Shown: one piece after another, positions 38,691-50,519 of the stretch
How the letters are laid out: every line of letters starts with the position of its first letter
How positions within the stretch are numbered: position 1 is the first letter of the stretch
Assembly (NCBI GenBank): GCA_018340375.1
Contig: JAFFJZ010000007.1
Location: forward strand, 9,548,001 to 9,612,000
Direction: 5' to 3'
DNA length: 64,000 bases
Origin: Gonatopus flavifemur
Taxonomy: Eukaryota > Arthropoda > Insecta > Hymenoptera > Dryinidae
Notes under the pieces: model-generated
Seen by the model: only the letters and a program-made list of their open reading frames with translations
Told to the model about the DNA's origin: nothing
Database searches by the model: none
Program-made: the position numbers and the translations under genes

Positions 38691-39474
38691 TAACGTTTCT
38701 CTACTTTTTACCTCAAAACCAAGCCCTCCAAGATCATCAAATCGTTGAGGAAACGTATGTCCCGATATCCATAAGGATATTCTTGTATGCGACGCGCGGT
38801 TGACGATTCCCGCACGTCACATGAGGTCCTGATTCCGGGAATGCTTTTCATTCAAAAGACTCCGGGAATTCAAAGATTCAAAGAGGAAACAAGATATTCC
38901 AGTCCAGCCACCACCTAGGGGAGGAGAAAAAAATTCTCCGTAGTATAGTATCCTAATACTCGGGATATTTTCTGAGGGATGAATGGGCTTGCATTTCTCT
39001 TTCGAACGAATTTTTTTTTGTGGATTCAATTTTGAACGATGAGTGGAAATTTATTGATTATTGATTAATTCGATAAAATATTTTTCACTCTTCACAGTTC
39101 GAAAATTCACGGTATATTATAGATATGATAAACCTTTGGGTGGAAATATGGTTTCAAAATCATCATGAGTGAAATAATTTACTGGTCATGATTTCCTGGT
39201 AATATATACATTATTTATGAAGGACAAATAAAGATTTATTTTCAATGAATATATAATTCCTCTCTTTCTCTCGTTCTTTGGATATTTAATTTCTCCTTTA
39301 AATTTCATTATTTTGATATAGAAGTATTTTTTATATCTGTGGTAGGAAGTAAATAATCTTGAATTCAGTAATTATTGTAATTATATGGACATTGGAATCC
39401 CATAATTGATGATTCGTTTAATCGTCTTGAAAATTGAGAAAGTTTCTTTTCTGAAAATTTGATCACATTAACAA

Positions 39475-39730
39475 CACGGAAAGAAGAAAACAGCACTGGT
39501 TACTGTCCATAACAGCAATCAGTTGTCCATAAAAACAAATGAAAACACGCTTGGATGATAGAGGTTAGCGCGATCACAGTGATGCGTACTGCAGTGAAAT
39601 TTGTCAATGCTGCTTGGACATTAACGGTTACTGGGAGACGCAGTAGTGAACGGTGTGAATTTGATTTTTCATTTTTTTTCAATGAATTATTGCGATTCAC
39701 AGTAACCATTGCTGTTTTCTTTTTTCCGTG
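39475..39730. mobile_element. Fold-back MITE, CACGGAAAGAAGAAAACAGC end
   Basis: The left CACGGAAAGAAGAAAACAGC and the right inverse (CACGGAAAAAAGAAAACAGC) pair, followed by GGTTACTGT motifs on both arms. AA flanks both sides rather than TA. Confidence 0.78.
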
Positions 39731-40185
39731 AAGGGCAATACAGAATAGGAAGAAAAAAATTCACTCGGACAGCAAAATCTGATTCCGCTATGTATCTTTT
39801 GTTAAGATAGTGAATTATGATAGTGAATTTATAACTATCCCAGCAAAAAATTCTACTGGTATGGATGGATTTTTATATTGTTTCCCGTCAATCTACGATG
39901 CCTTCCTGATATCCAAGCCTGGATCGACGAACAATCTACAATTTTCAACCCAATATCGCGTGGATAAGATAAACTAGGGCTGCGCCAACGATTGGTAATA
40001 GTTCAACCCAATTTCGATTGCAATCCTCAGCGTTGGACCAAATCGGATCTACTCTTTTGCCAATGTCGGTTCCATCTTGGAAAAAAGTTAGCGATTCGTG
40101 GCCCAATCTCAAACTACGTTCCGTCACCTTGAATTAATCACTCAGGTCAATTTTCACTCAGTTGATTTGATAACTACAACGGCTA

Positions 40186-41256
40186 CACGGAGAAAAAAAA
40201 ATAGTTCTCCCAACTAATAATTAGCTGTTCCAACTACTTTACGTAGACGATTTTCGACCAGCTACGAAAGTAGTTGTGGCAGGTACTTTTGTTAGATGTA
40301 CCCCAGATTGTCGGGATATCAACTCGAGTAGTTGTTACAACTACTTTTCTAAGATGCAGGATCTACATAAAATATCAAGTATGACGATATATGTAGGCCG
40401 ATGAACTATTTTGTTAATTGAGAAGAGCAATTTTCAGTGCCGGTTTTGATGTTTAAGGTTAGGATCTTCTATTATTTCTGCACGTGCTTGTCGACTCTTT
40501 GCAACATTTAATTGGAAATTTCGAAAAACAAATTTATTTTCGATTGTGATATTTGTTCAATGCATATAGATTTGGGAGGAGGTGGTTGAAACATTCAAGT
40601 TCCAATGTTAACTTAGCTCGGGTTTCGAACCCCTGTCATAACCTACCTATACGCTATACCTAAATCTACCTAACCTATGCCTTAATGATCGCAGCTAAAC
40701 CGATAACGCTGATTATCTCGTCAAAAAAGCCTTGGATATGTTTTTGATCGTTTTGATTGTGTATTTTCATATACTCAGAGTATACATAAAGAGGATTTAT
40801 CATTCTACAAATGATCAGTCATTTGATTCCGAAAATAAAATTGGACATACGAGGTTTTTGAAAATTAGTAATTTGACACGAATATGTATTGAAAATATTA
40901 TAAAATGAAATATATACACGGTAACCACGACAGGTAACCTCAATGAATAACGTGAGAGTTCACCGCGTTTCGATTGTTTTCAACAAAATTCACATTGCTG
41001 CAGGAACTACGTGCGTAACGATGGGAGCAATGAGAAGTAGCTCCACGAACTATCTCAAAGTAAAGTAGATCAGGTAACTATTTTTCTTATTCGATCAGCT
41101 ACTTTTTCACAACTATATAATTCACTCGTGACAAATATTAGAAATAGTTGTGAGAACTCACGGACTACTTCAGACAGATATTTGATTTATTGTCACAACT
41201 ATCTCTTATACAACTACGCGAAAACAGCTCATATGCCTAAGTCCTTTTTTTCCGTG
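40186..41256. mobile_element. ~1.07-kb AGTAGTTG-type element with CACGGAGAAAAAA end
   Basis: The left end CACGGAGAAAAAAAAATAG follows TA (40184-40185). The right end TTTTTTTCCGTG at 41245-41256 is followed by TG, so the duplication is imperfect. Both subterminal zones carry many (T)AGTTGT(N)-type AGTAGTT/AACTACT repeats. The middle holds the tRNA-like segment. Related pieces are at 31373-31640 and 35880-36480. Confidence 0.65.
40617..40712 (-). repeat. tRNA-like (SINE-type) segment, copy 2
   Basis: On the minus strand: TTTAGCTGCGATCATTAAGG, then GCATAGGTTAGGTAG, then GGGGTTCGAAACCC. It has the same order as copy 1, including the internal box A/box B spacing expected of an RNA polymerase III promoter. 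It lies inside the 40186-41256 element. Confidence 0.5.
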
Positions 41257-41804
41257 TGGCCGTCTGTATATCTACAATTCCGGATTGCTGAATGGCAAGC
41301 GCTTGTTAAAAGAGCAAGATTTTTGGCTAATTCAGCAACAAGTTTTGCCATATCAGCAAAGCAAATGTTCGAGGTTTGCTGCTTCAGCAATTTTTTTTCT
41401 CTGAGTGCAGTGCAGCCGCGCTGGTCGCATCGCCCTGGAGCCGGCACTGTTTTTTGGTTTCGAATAATTGTTGGCTCAAGTTGATAAAATATGCTCCAAC
41501 GCTGGGTAGATATTCTCTTTGAATTCCACGAAAGATGTCTACTTATGTTCATCATACAACTTTTGCGAGAATACACGGATGAAGGTTCTCAGAAAATGTT
41601 ATCAATCATACAATTTTGTTACTATCATCGAAACACTTTGTGACGATAAACAAATTATTGTCCACTGAACCAAATTTTTCGTGTTTCAATCGAAGAATTA
41701 TTTATTTATTAAACAACAAAAATGTTGTTACCACAATCGAACATTTTTTTCAGTATTAATGTTGCATTGCCATAGGGCTTCTTGAGTTTGATTGCTCCAG
41801 AACA

Positions 41805-42041
41805 CACCCAGAAAAATGGTATATCTGGATTTATTTGATTCAAAGAAAATTTGTTTGAATCAACTCCAATTTATTTGACTCAACTACAATGTCTATTTAT
41901 ATATGAACACTAGAGTTTTAGTTGGATCAAATAAACAATTTATTTCATCCGAATAAATTTTCATTCATTTCAAATAAAATTTTATTGGATACAATTAAAT
42001 CTCTAGTAGGTTCATATTCAAGTAAACCATTTCTCTGGGTG
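41805..42041. mobile_element. Fold-back MITE, CACCCAGAAAAATGGT ends
   Basis: CACCCAGAAAAATGGT pairs with ACCATTTCTCTGGGTG, and inner arms are rich in TTTATTTGA and its inverse. It has 237 bp and no coding capacity. Confidence 0.78.
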
Positions 42042-42107
42042 CAGGGTGAATCAAGCTTGATTTATGAGAACTCAGCCCTTCACAAGCCTTATGCGTGATT
42101 CTCGTAA

Positions 42108-42750
42108 CCCAATAAACACACACACACGTTATTTCAACGTTGAAAGAACGTTAGACTGTAAAACGGACGTCAGTCGTTGATTTCATAACGTTGATTTTTA
42201 GTTGAAATTTGATAGGGAAATAGCCGACCAGGAATTACGTTTTGATGACGTGTAATTGAAACTAATATTCAAAAGTAACCATCAAACGACGACCTCAAAA
42301 AACGTGTTTTGAACGGGTTTGAATCACGCGTTTAAAATGTGTTGATAACACCTTGTGTTTGAACTTCAATTGAAGATATATTCTACTAAAAATATCGAAC
42401 GAAACCGAACAATGGTTAAAATTTCAACAAAGAGCCAGATAGTCAATAGTGTGGCATACTTTCCAAATTCTGTCATACTCAGAAATACTATTGTTCTCGA
42501 TATTGAATGAAAAATTTTCAAAATAATTTGTTGGATTCAATTCACGTTTCAGAACCATCATTAAGACACGTCAATACTTGACGTCGTTTGAACGATGTCC
42601 AAACCGTTGATATGACGTTATTTTATGGTTGAAAAACACGTGATCTGCCGCGACATTTTCACGTTGAATCAACGCAAGAATATTACTAATTCACAACGTG
42701 TGGTTATTGACTGTTTTTGACGTTTTTAAAACGTGCGTGTGTTTATTGGG
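42108..42750. mobile_element. Fold-back element, CCCAATAAACACACACACACG ends
   Basis: The left CCCAATAAACACACACAC and the right GTGCGTGTGTTTATTGGG bound 643 bp. Both arms hold many AACGTT/ACGTC motifs (AACGTTGAAAGAACGTT and others), likely subterminal binding sites. There is no transposase frame. Confidence 0.82.
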
Positions 42751-42870
42751 AAGGCATTCTGAATTTTTGTTTAATTTTAGCTCAACTCAAATGCTGGATT
42801 TCAAAATTGAAAAAAAATTTCCATTCCAATTCAGCGCAGTCTAGAAAAGTATGCCAGGTTCCAGTACGTA

Positions 42871-43180
42871 CACCTAAAAATAGTGTTTGGTTGAAACAAT
42901 AGAATCTTTTGGTTGATATGTGAACAACCCAAACCTTTTGTTACCCCAACTAAATTCTTGCTGTTGTAACAACATTATTCTGGTACTAGATTTTCAATCA
43001 AAGTATTTTGTAGTCAACACCATATTTTTTTGATGCTCCAACAAAATATTTTGATTGGAAATTCAGTATCAAAATAATTTTGTCCGAACAACAGAGGTTC
43101 GTTTGGAGTAGCAAAAGGTTTTGGTTGTTGACACATCAATCAAAATATTTTGTTGTTTTAACAAAACACGTTTTTCAGTG
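42871..43180. mobile_element. Fold-back MITE, CAC(C/T)(T/G)AAAAA ends, TA duplication
   Basis: The left CACCTAAAAATAGTGTTTGG and the right inverse of CACTGAAAAACGTGTTTTGT are flanked by TA (42869-42870, 43181-43182). The arms contain AAAATATTTTGATTG-like units. Confidence 0.72.
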
Positions 43181-43370
43181 TACTATAGTTATAAAATATT
43201 TTGATCAAATTCCATTCTAAACATCATTAAAGTATTGTTAAAAAATAATATATCGAGGAAACAGAATAGAGGGGAATTGATTCATCCCCCAAGGGTGAGT
43301 GCAATTTCACCCTTCCGGAATCAGATATTGTATAGGGGTGCGGTGATTCGTTGAACGTACTCCACTCCAG

Positions 43371-43384
43371 TCCTGTTATCCTGG
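43371..43384 (+). promoter_or_regulatory. TCCTGTTATCCTGG motif, copy 3
   Basis: The third exact copy lies 25 bp before a cluster of ACGT-core sites (43409-43550). Confidence 0.4.
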
Positions 43385-43408
43385 CAAACGAAGCATCCCG
43401 TTTGCGCA

Positions 43409-43550
43409 ACGTCATATTACGTAATATTGTGTTCATTAGACTTTCGTGCGTGACAGATGTAACATTGTTACGTCGTATGTTGTAATATTACAAAATACGT
43501 AACACTCGTATGACGTAACAATGGAATTCTTGCGTCACTGATGCATACGT
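43409..43550. promoter_or_regulatory. Cluster of six ACGT-core sites
   Basis: ACGT cores at 43409, 43419, 43470, 43497, 43513 and 43547 lie in contexts such as ATTACGTAAT, TGACGTAA and TACGTCAT, which are classic bZIP (CREB/ATF, PAR) cores. CATTGTTACGTC and GACGTAACAATG are also inverted around 43485, so a degraded fold-back element explains part of the cluster. Confidence 0.35.
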
Positions 43551-44557
43551 CATTGAACCCAGGGACGAACGAATCTTCCTACACTTCATTCTTTGGATAA
43601 ATACATTTGGAAGTAAATTCCTTGTTTTTCATGACCATTTGCGTTTCTTATTATCAATTTTTATTTGTACACAAAAATTTCATGTTCAGTGGTTTGAGAA
43701 TTTTGAATGAGATTTCAATAATTGAAAATGTATGTTGATATAAAATAATTTCCCTCGGATATTGAAATGACGAAGTCTATTTGAATTGCAGAGTATTCTC
43801 GTTGGAAATAGTGTACAGATATTTTGAATCAAAAATATAAATACATCCCTGGTGAAAATTGTTACGTAGGGAGGATACTATGTTACTTTCCCTTCGAGGG
43901 TATAGTATCCGAATACAAAAATCGTGAATTTTCAGCGAGGTATAAGCGTACACACGATACGCGAATGAATATTTATACCCTAAATCGATATGTTTTATGA
44001 AAAATATATCCAGGAATATGGAAATGTGTTCATGAAATCTATTTTCTCATACGCGAGAGGGGAATGTTTGAATAATTAGTCGAAAATTTCTGGTCGAATT
44101 GTCGTTCTCGTTAGAGAAACTGTGTTGTCGATGGAAGCTTTCAGGAGAGACCGAGTGTAAATTGAATTACATCGGCGTCTATGTTAATGCATCTAATTGC
44201 CTCAAACGCGAAGCATATTTCCGGATCAAGGTTGCATAGGATGAAATAGGTCGCGCGATTCAAAAAGTTTATTATTCAGTACCAGTCGCGAAAGATAATA
44301 TCCTGACTATATGGCCCTCCATTCAACAAGATACCTACTTATTTTCATCGAGGGGTGAATCGAATGAACAGCACTTAGCGTCGTTAGTATTAGGGTAACA
44401 TGAGGATTTTGTGGAAATGATGAATTTGTTCCTAGTTGATGATTCTCATATGTATCATTCTTCGTCCAAATATTGTGAACAATTATTATTTGGAATAATT
44501 CAATACAAGAATCCAAATTTCCCCAGTATACGAATTTTCTCATAGTCACAACGATGG

Positions 44558-44743
44558 TTATACAGCAATATAAGTTATAATTATGTCATTCGATTGACTT
44601 TGAAACTTGCTACGGATGCACATGTATCGTCGGTTTCCAACATCGTGCATGATATCCTTGCTGCTACTTGAAACTCGCGGCAGCCTCTGGGCGTTTAAGT
44701 CCTCAAACCGTTCTAATTGAGGTTCCTCCTCGTTAACGCGCAA
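44558..44743 (-). other. Protein-like minus-strand frame, unrecognised
   Basis: The 61-codon frame reads MRVNEEEPQLERFEDLNAQR and then LPRVSSSSKDIMHDV in a GC-richer patch. Its first codon is not ATG, I recognise no domain, and no clear splice sites stand out. It is a possible exon fragment but is more likely chance. Confidence 0.15.
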
Positions 44744-45139
44744 GAGTTACCGGAAACAATGGTCGAAACAATGGCAATGACAACGATGAGGGAAGACGAA
44801 TACACAATTGTACGTAGCAATTGCACAAGAGAATATAACAAAAGCGCGCGACCCGCGGCATTTTTCTTTCCCTCTTTTTCATCCATTGTTTTCATTCTTT
44901 TTTTTCCCTCAACTCTATCAGATGTATACAGATAATAACGAGCACGAGTAACAACTAGATATTCACGGTACGTACTCTTTTTAATGCAATAACAATGGAA
45001 TAAGAGTAAGCCACAGGATGAAGCGGTGAATTGCGTATATCGACCGTTAAAAGTAGTCAAAGACCTTTTGTGGCCAGACGTACGATATACTGCAGTTTTC
45101 AATTGAAAATAACTTTGTTTTGTAAATCTATACTCTCAG

Positions 45140-45240
45140 GTGATTACTGTCCAGGTAGGTACCGTCGATGTTCTCAAGGGACAGGCGCTCAGATGGTCGA
45201 GCAGGATTCTAAACCAGGCGAGCGAGCGAACGGGTGTAAG
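45140..45240 (+). other. Exon-like segment with good splice signals
   Basis: A polypyrimidine acceptor (tctatactctcag) ends at 45139 and a strong donor (TGTAAG|gtacga) follows 45240. Inside, an ATG at 45193 opens MVEQDSKPGERANGCK up to the donor. A second donor-like site (CCAG|gtaggt) is at 45154. The surrounding 179-codon open frame (45031-45570) starts on TTG and shows no known domain. It could be a 5' exon of an unseen gene. Confidence 0.2.
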
Positions 45241-47476
45241 GTACGAAGGATAACGTTACACGCACCCCTTATCATACCTTGTTATTTGAGCTTACTTAGC
45301 CTTTTGAAGTCCTTCGGAAGGTCCTTTCAATCACATTTGCATCTCACTTGGTCTCAATGGGTATCCGAAAGTTTGAATTCATCTTCTCTTTTGCCGATAC
45401 AATACGAAATCATTCGTAGAAGTCTGAATTGGGATTCACGTGTTTTGGATAGGAAGTGTTGCGAAGGGTATCCAAAAGATCGTCCTTTCAGAGTACATAA
45501 TATTTTGAAGTGCGAACCAGACCGTACCCTTAAAGATCAGGTGATCATAAGACGTTCGAGTTGCCAATAGAAATGCTTTCTTCGAGCTTCTGATGTCCTC
45601 AGACCTTGGCAACGTTTTCCACGTGTTTGTACGTCATTTGCTACTCGCTACAAACACCATACAAGACGTGTGTTGTTTCTTATGGTGCGTGTGGACGACT
45701 TTTTGAATTGAGTCTGATGTTGGGAGGACGTTGGTTGCTCTCGAACGGTATCGATCACACACCTCCACGCGATACCTAATCCCCCAGGCCCACGCTACCT
45801 GCTCACTTCCGGTATCCGGTGGAGTCGAAAACAGGATACAAGAACTCTTTTCACTCTCTTCCCTTCAAAACCAGATACGAGTTCTTCAATTTCCTTGACA
45901 ATTTATTTTTCAGAATGTTGTGAACTGTGGATAAATTATATATAATGATGATTATGTACACACTGGAAAAAATATTCATTCGTAGAAATTGAATATTCAA
46001 TTGGATGCAAAAATTAATTACTTGTGGCGGATAAATTATTTATTCGGAAAACCAATTGATTTGGGACAAGCATTCCATTTTTTGATTTGATTGAATATTT
46101 CATCGATCCCAAAGAATACGCTACGCAGAGAGAACAAATAAACTATTTAAAGTACAATTTTTATAAAACGTATAAAACACATCGAAACAGAAAGTTGAAT
46201 TCAACGATCAAAGTGACTTTAACGTATGATATGTACAGTATACACATAGCCAATGAATTAGAAGAAGCAATCTGAATAGAGATGCAGCGTGATACAAGTG
46301 GCGTTACGTGTTCTTGGCCACGTGCCTATTGTATCTCCGAGCGAATAACAGTACACACGCGTTTGTGCATACGTGCGTAAGTCCTGTTGGCACTTAGGCA
46401 CGCACTTTCCATCCCCCTCCATTTATCCGCGTGTAAAAGAGAAAGAAATGTGGAATAACATAATAGGTAATTCCTCGACATGAAAAGAAAAAATTAATGC
46501 TATCCGAAGCGAAGAATCCCATGCGGCGAGATTCATGAATTCTGAATTGAATATTCCATTCATTAAACTTTTTATTCATTCCAGTGGGGGATTTGAAATC
46601 ACAACAGCTATCAGACGATAATTAGACTTTTGCAAAGGGGTACAGATGAGAGGGAGGATGATCCCACACCGCGCAAGATATCCTCAGAATATCTTAAACA
46701 TTCAGAAAAAATTGTACGGTTGTTTCAATCAACGGTATGACTGTATGTGGTTCACCCGGAAATTTGGTTAACGCTGTCAACTATTGCAATCAAGTTTCTA
46801 ATTCCGGCAGCCATTAGTTTGGCCCTAGTGAAAATAATTATAGTGGTTGTCTACACGGAAAAAAATGACTTCACTGTAATAGAAAGAAATATATGGCTGA
46901 TGGAATATAGCCAGACTCACAATAAATTCATTTACAACTGCAAGAAGGAATAATTTTAATGCATTAACCGTTTAGCTGTCATTCAAGACAAATTTAAAAA
47001 ACTTATTCATGACTGTTTGTAATGCAGTTTATCAATTACGAACATACACCATAATTCTGAGTGGCTCCGATTATTATATCACTCATACAGCTTCCTTGTT
47101 TGGGAACTGCACCTAAACGAGGACAGTTAATGGTTGAATGTTTCTTTGGTTTCTACCACTTTACGCCAGTAATACACGGAGATTGTATCGCGAAATGTTC
47201 AGTTCTCATGTGTCGATATCTCAGCTCTACATGGATGGAATGTCTTCAAAGACATTACAATCGAACTTTATCCTTCATGTTACTTGATCAAACTTATTAT
47301 TAAACTTTGAATATATTCAATAAATTTCGAAATATTCGTGAATTGAAGTTCCTTCGAGGTTAAGTATTTCGTTGGTCATTATGTGAAAACTGAGACATCA
47401 CGAATCATGGAAAAATATGTTGTGGACGTTTGAATCGTTGATACACTGTTAGAAAAATCTGTTTTAAACTTAACAA

Positions 47477-47723
47477 TCCCAGATAGAAAAGCATGCTCTG
47501 AATGTTTTGTAACATAACGTGCCGTAAACATACTATCATGAACTCCGCTCAGCTTGCAATGATGCATAGAATGTAAACATTATGTTTCAATTATGGTGCC
47601 ATCACCTCGTTTTGCCCAATAACAATGCTTTATGCGGAAACACCTTGGCGCCATTATGCGAACATTTCTTGGCGTGCATGTCACCATTATGATGGCATTA
47701 TGGAGACATTTTTCTATCTGGGA
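47477..47723 (+). mobile_element. MITE copy 2, TCCCAGATAGAAA ends
   Basis: This is the second copy of the 24689-24937 element, 247 bp, with the same ends and interior (TTCTATCTGGGA at right). The differences are scattered substitutions and small indels, so the two copies inserted independently. Confidence 0.9.
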
Positions 47724-48217
47724 ATACTATTATGAAGTTTTTTACATGAGCATTTTATTAAATCTCATACAAAATTTTGTATGAAATTTCGTATGAAATT
47801 TAATAAAATATTTATGTAAAACATTTTTTTCGATGTAGCACCTTTCAAGGTACTAGCAGTGAAACTACCCATGCAGAAAATGCCGACTTCCAACCAACCA
47901 TAACAATCGAAACAGTACTGGTACAACACTGATTACCAGGGTTGGTTGCCAACGTTGTAACGTGGTTGAAGTAACAACCAGTGCAATGTTGTTGTAACGC
48001 CGATAGTCAATGCTGATTTGCCAACGTTGATTTAAAACTCGTTCGACGTTGTTCATTATGTGTGGTTTAATACGGCACAATTTTGAAGAAATTATTATTC
48101 ATGTTCTCGAATTGACTTCTTCACATGTTTTCGGATTATTCATTCGTTTCAAGAAACGATTCAAACTTCAGCAACATACGAACAGATGTGTTATATTTTT
48201 TACTTTCGATATAACCA

Positions 48218-50519
48218 TGCACCGAAAAAACGATATTCTAGAATTGAAAGGAATTTATTCTTCACTCTTCCTCTAAACCAATCCTCTTATTATAAAACTA
48301 ACTTCATAAGATGATACATACATAAGATCTTACTTCATAAGATATTCTTCGTTTTAGAATAAATTCTTGAAATAAGAATATTCCCAGATCATTTTAAATA
48401 ACCGCTCTGTACAAAATAATTTTGTAAATTATCTAGCCTGAGATGTAAAATGACTTATAAATTCACAATATTCGTATAAAAGTCATTCTAAACATGAGAA
48501 AATGTCAAATTCAAGAGTATTCTTGAAGTTGAAATTTTCAAATTTGAGAAAAAAGCCTTATGTTCTGAGTTGAATTCGTTGTTAGGGTGATGATAAACTT
48601 GTAGGAAGAGTTTGAAAGTTGGGTGGAATCTATATTGATTAGGAAAGTCCAAATCGTGTGGCAAAAGTTAGAAAATCTGTCAACTCAGCTCACGGCACAT
48701 GGATATTCTATCAGCTTTTCTTCACTAAACGAAATCTAGGCAGGAGAAATGTATCAAAATTTAGTAAAATCAAGTTGGTGCAGAGTAAGAGAGGACAGAT
48801 ATATTCATTGAATTTTATTGGTTATTATAAAAATGTTGATAAATGAGGAAAGGCTATAGAAGATCCAATGTGTCGTCTTTTAATATTTTTGTTCCAATAA
48901 TGTTGTATCATGTTCCTACAAATGAATCTTATTATATTTATGAAACAGGTTCAATACACATGCTTCCTCAACCTACTAGTGAAAAGATACAAAAATGCAC
49001 ACAATACAAAATCATTGACCAAAAATATTGAGAGACGATAAATTGAGTCATACATAGCCTTTACGTATTTATCAACATTTTTATAATAACCAATAAAATT
49101 CAATGAATATATCTGTCTTCTCTTACTCTGTACCAACTTGATTTTACTAAATTTTGATACATTTCTCCTGCCTAGATTTCGTTTAGTGGAGAAAAGCTGA
49201 TAGAATACCCACGTGCCGTAAGCTAAGTTGACAGATTTTCTAACTTTTGCCACACGATTTGGACTTTCCTGATCAATATAGATTCCACCTAACATTCAAA
49301 CTCTTCCCACAAGTTTATCATCACCCTAACAACGAATTCAACTCAGAAAATAAGGCTTTTTCCTCAAATTTGAAAATTTCAACATGAAGAGTACTCTTCA
49401 ATTTGAAAAGTAAAACCATCCGTCGAGCTACAAGGGAATAATCCAAGTTTTTTGCAATTCATTTTGAACATGTTTTTGACATATTTTTGATCAAATGAGT
49501 TCTTCATGACTCATATTTATTACAAAATTAATATGATCTCTAAGTTTTTGCCTAGAAGTACTGATGTAAGTATTTGAAGAAAATTCATTTTCACTGCATC
49601 AACAAATTACGATTTTTTGACATGTTACAACAGCTATGACTGATTTACTAATTCATTTTGCACTTACTAACAGATTTTTTGATACACATTATTCAAGAAA
49701 TGACCACCACACATTTCACAAAAATAATTCATCCATTTTTTGATCACATAAATTTAACCTCACATCTGTCAACCGAACTGCAATTTTCACACAGGCTCAT
49801 AGATTATTATATTCAACCGACGGATGATTGAATCGGATAAACCCGTCACTTTAATTGATCTTTTCTGATGCATCGCGTAGGTACCGGTTTGACGGTACAG
49901 AAAAATTATTACTGATACTGAATTTGAATAATTTGCAAGTCTAGTCTATATGTTATTGCTGTTATTTGAAAATTTGTAACTCATCAGAATGATAAGAGAA
50001 ACATTCTTAATAGTATCCAGTCGGAGAAGAATATTTAAAATTCATCAATAACAACGTGTTCAAAAATATTCCCGTTAGATCTGTTACCAGACTCCTCACA
50101 CCGACTATACAATATTACTTCAATTTATGATATCAGAATTCATAACTGGCGTACAGCTGTACTGGTCAAAGCGTCATTCTCTCATTAGGGTTAGGATTTT
50201 GTGTTAGGTTAGATTCCGCGTGTAGGGCTATGAGATTTTCGCTATTGACCCCCACAGTTTGAACGCTTGTTATCATTAAATATCTTCATTAAGATAATTT
50301 CCACCAGGGAGTTCGATTGCTGTAGAACGCGGTTCTAGCAACCGACATTGGAACATGTTTCCATACATCTATCACACATACAGTACGAGATCGACATGGA
50401 TCCCAATAATTTGTTTGTGAATTATTTGAAATATATTCTTGGCGCTTATTTTAGATGCCAATGTTCTTAAAGTTAGATGCGCCCTCTCAATCTTAGAATA
50501 TGGTTTTTTCGGTGTGGAC
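48218..50519. mobile_element. Nested element, (G)CACCGAAAAAAC ends
   Basis: The left CACCGAAAAAACGATATTCT and the right inverse of CACCGAAAAAACCATATTCT continue in similar arms. It lies inside 47868-50797 and itself carries the 48503-49409 fold-back. Confidence 0.6.
48503..49409. repeat. Inverted repeat with ~350-bp arms encoding the same peptide frame
   Basis: Arms 48503-48855 and 49044-49409 are about 90% identical by eye with a loop of about 190 bp. Both arms keep an open frame containing RNVSKFSKIKLVQSK and IYSLNFIGYYKNVDK (48658-48846 plus; 48951-49295 minus, 114 codons). Differences include five replacements and several silent changes. No known domain was recognised. Confidence 0.85.

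Larger units (their letters stand above)
36685..39474. other. No gene recognised; candidate regulatory DNA
   Basis: Largely unique DNA. The part at 37450-38900 is less AT-rich and holds two copies of the 14-mer and the open stretch at 38532. I see no confident exon. Confidence 0.45.
43551..47476. other. No confident gene; unique GC-richer DNA
   Basis: Includes a 9-bp stem (GGATACTAT / ATAGTATCC) near 43872-43910, the exon-like segments at 44558 and 45140, and a half-terminus TACACGGAAAAAAATGAC at about 46853. Bases 45570-45850 are GC-richer and unexplained. Confidence 0.4.

Noticed and set aside
37548..43384. Homing-endonuclease (I-SceI-like) sites in the TCCTGTTATCCTGG motif
   Set aside because: The inverse AGGATAACAGG only partly resembles that recognition site, and there is no endonuclease or intron context.
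45031..45570. 179-codon plus-strand frame as a gene
   Set aside because: It starts on TTG, shows no domain, and crosses good splice-like sites. I kept only the exon-like part as a possibility.
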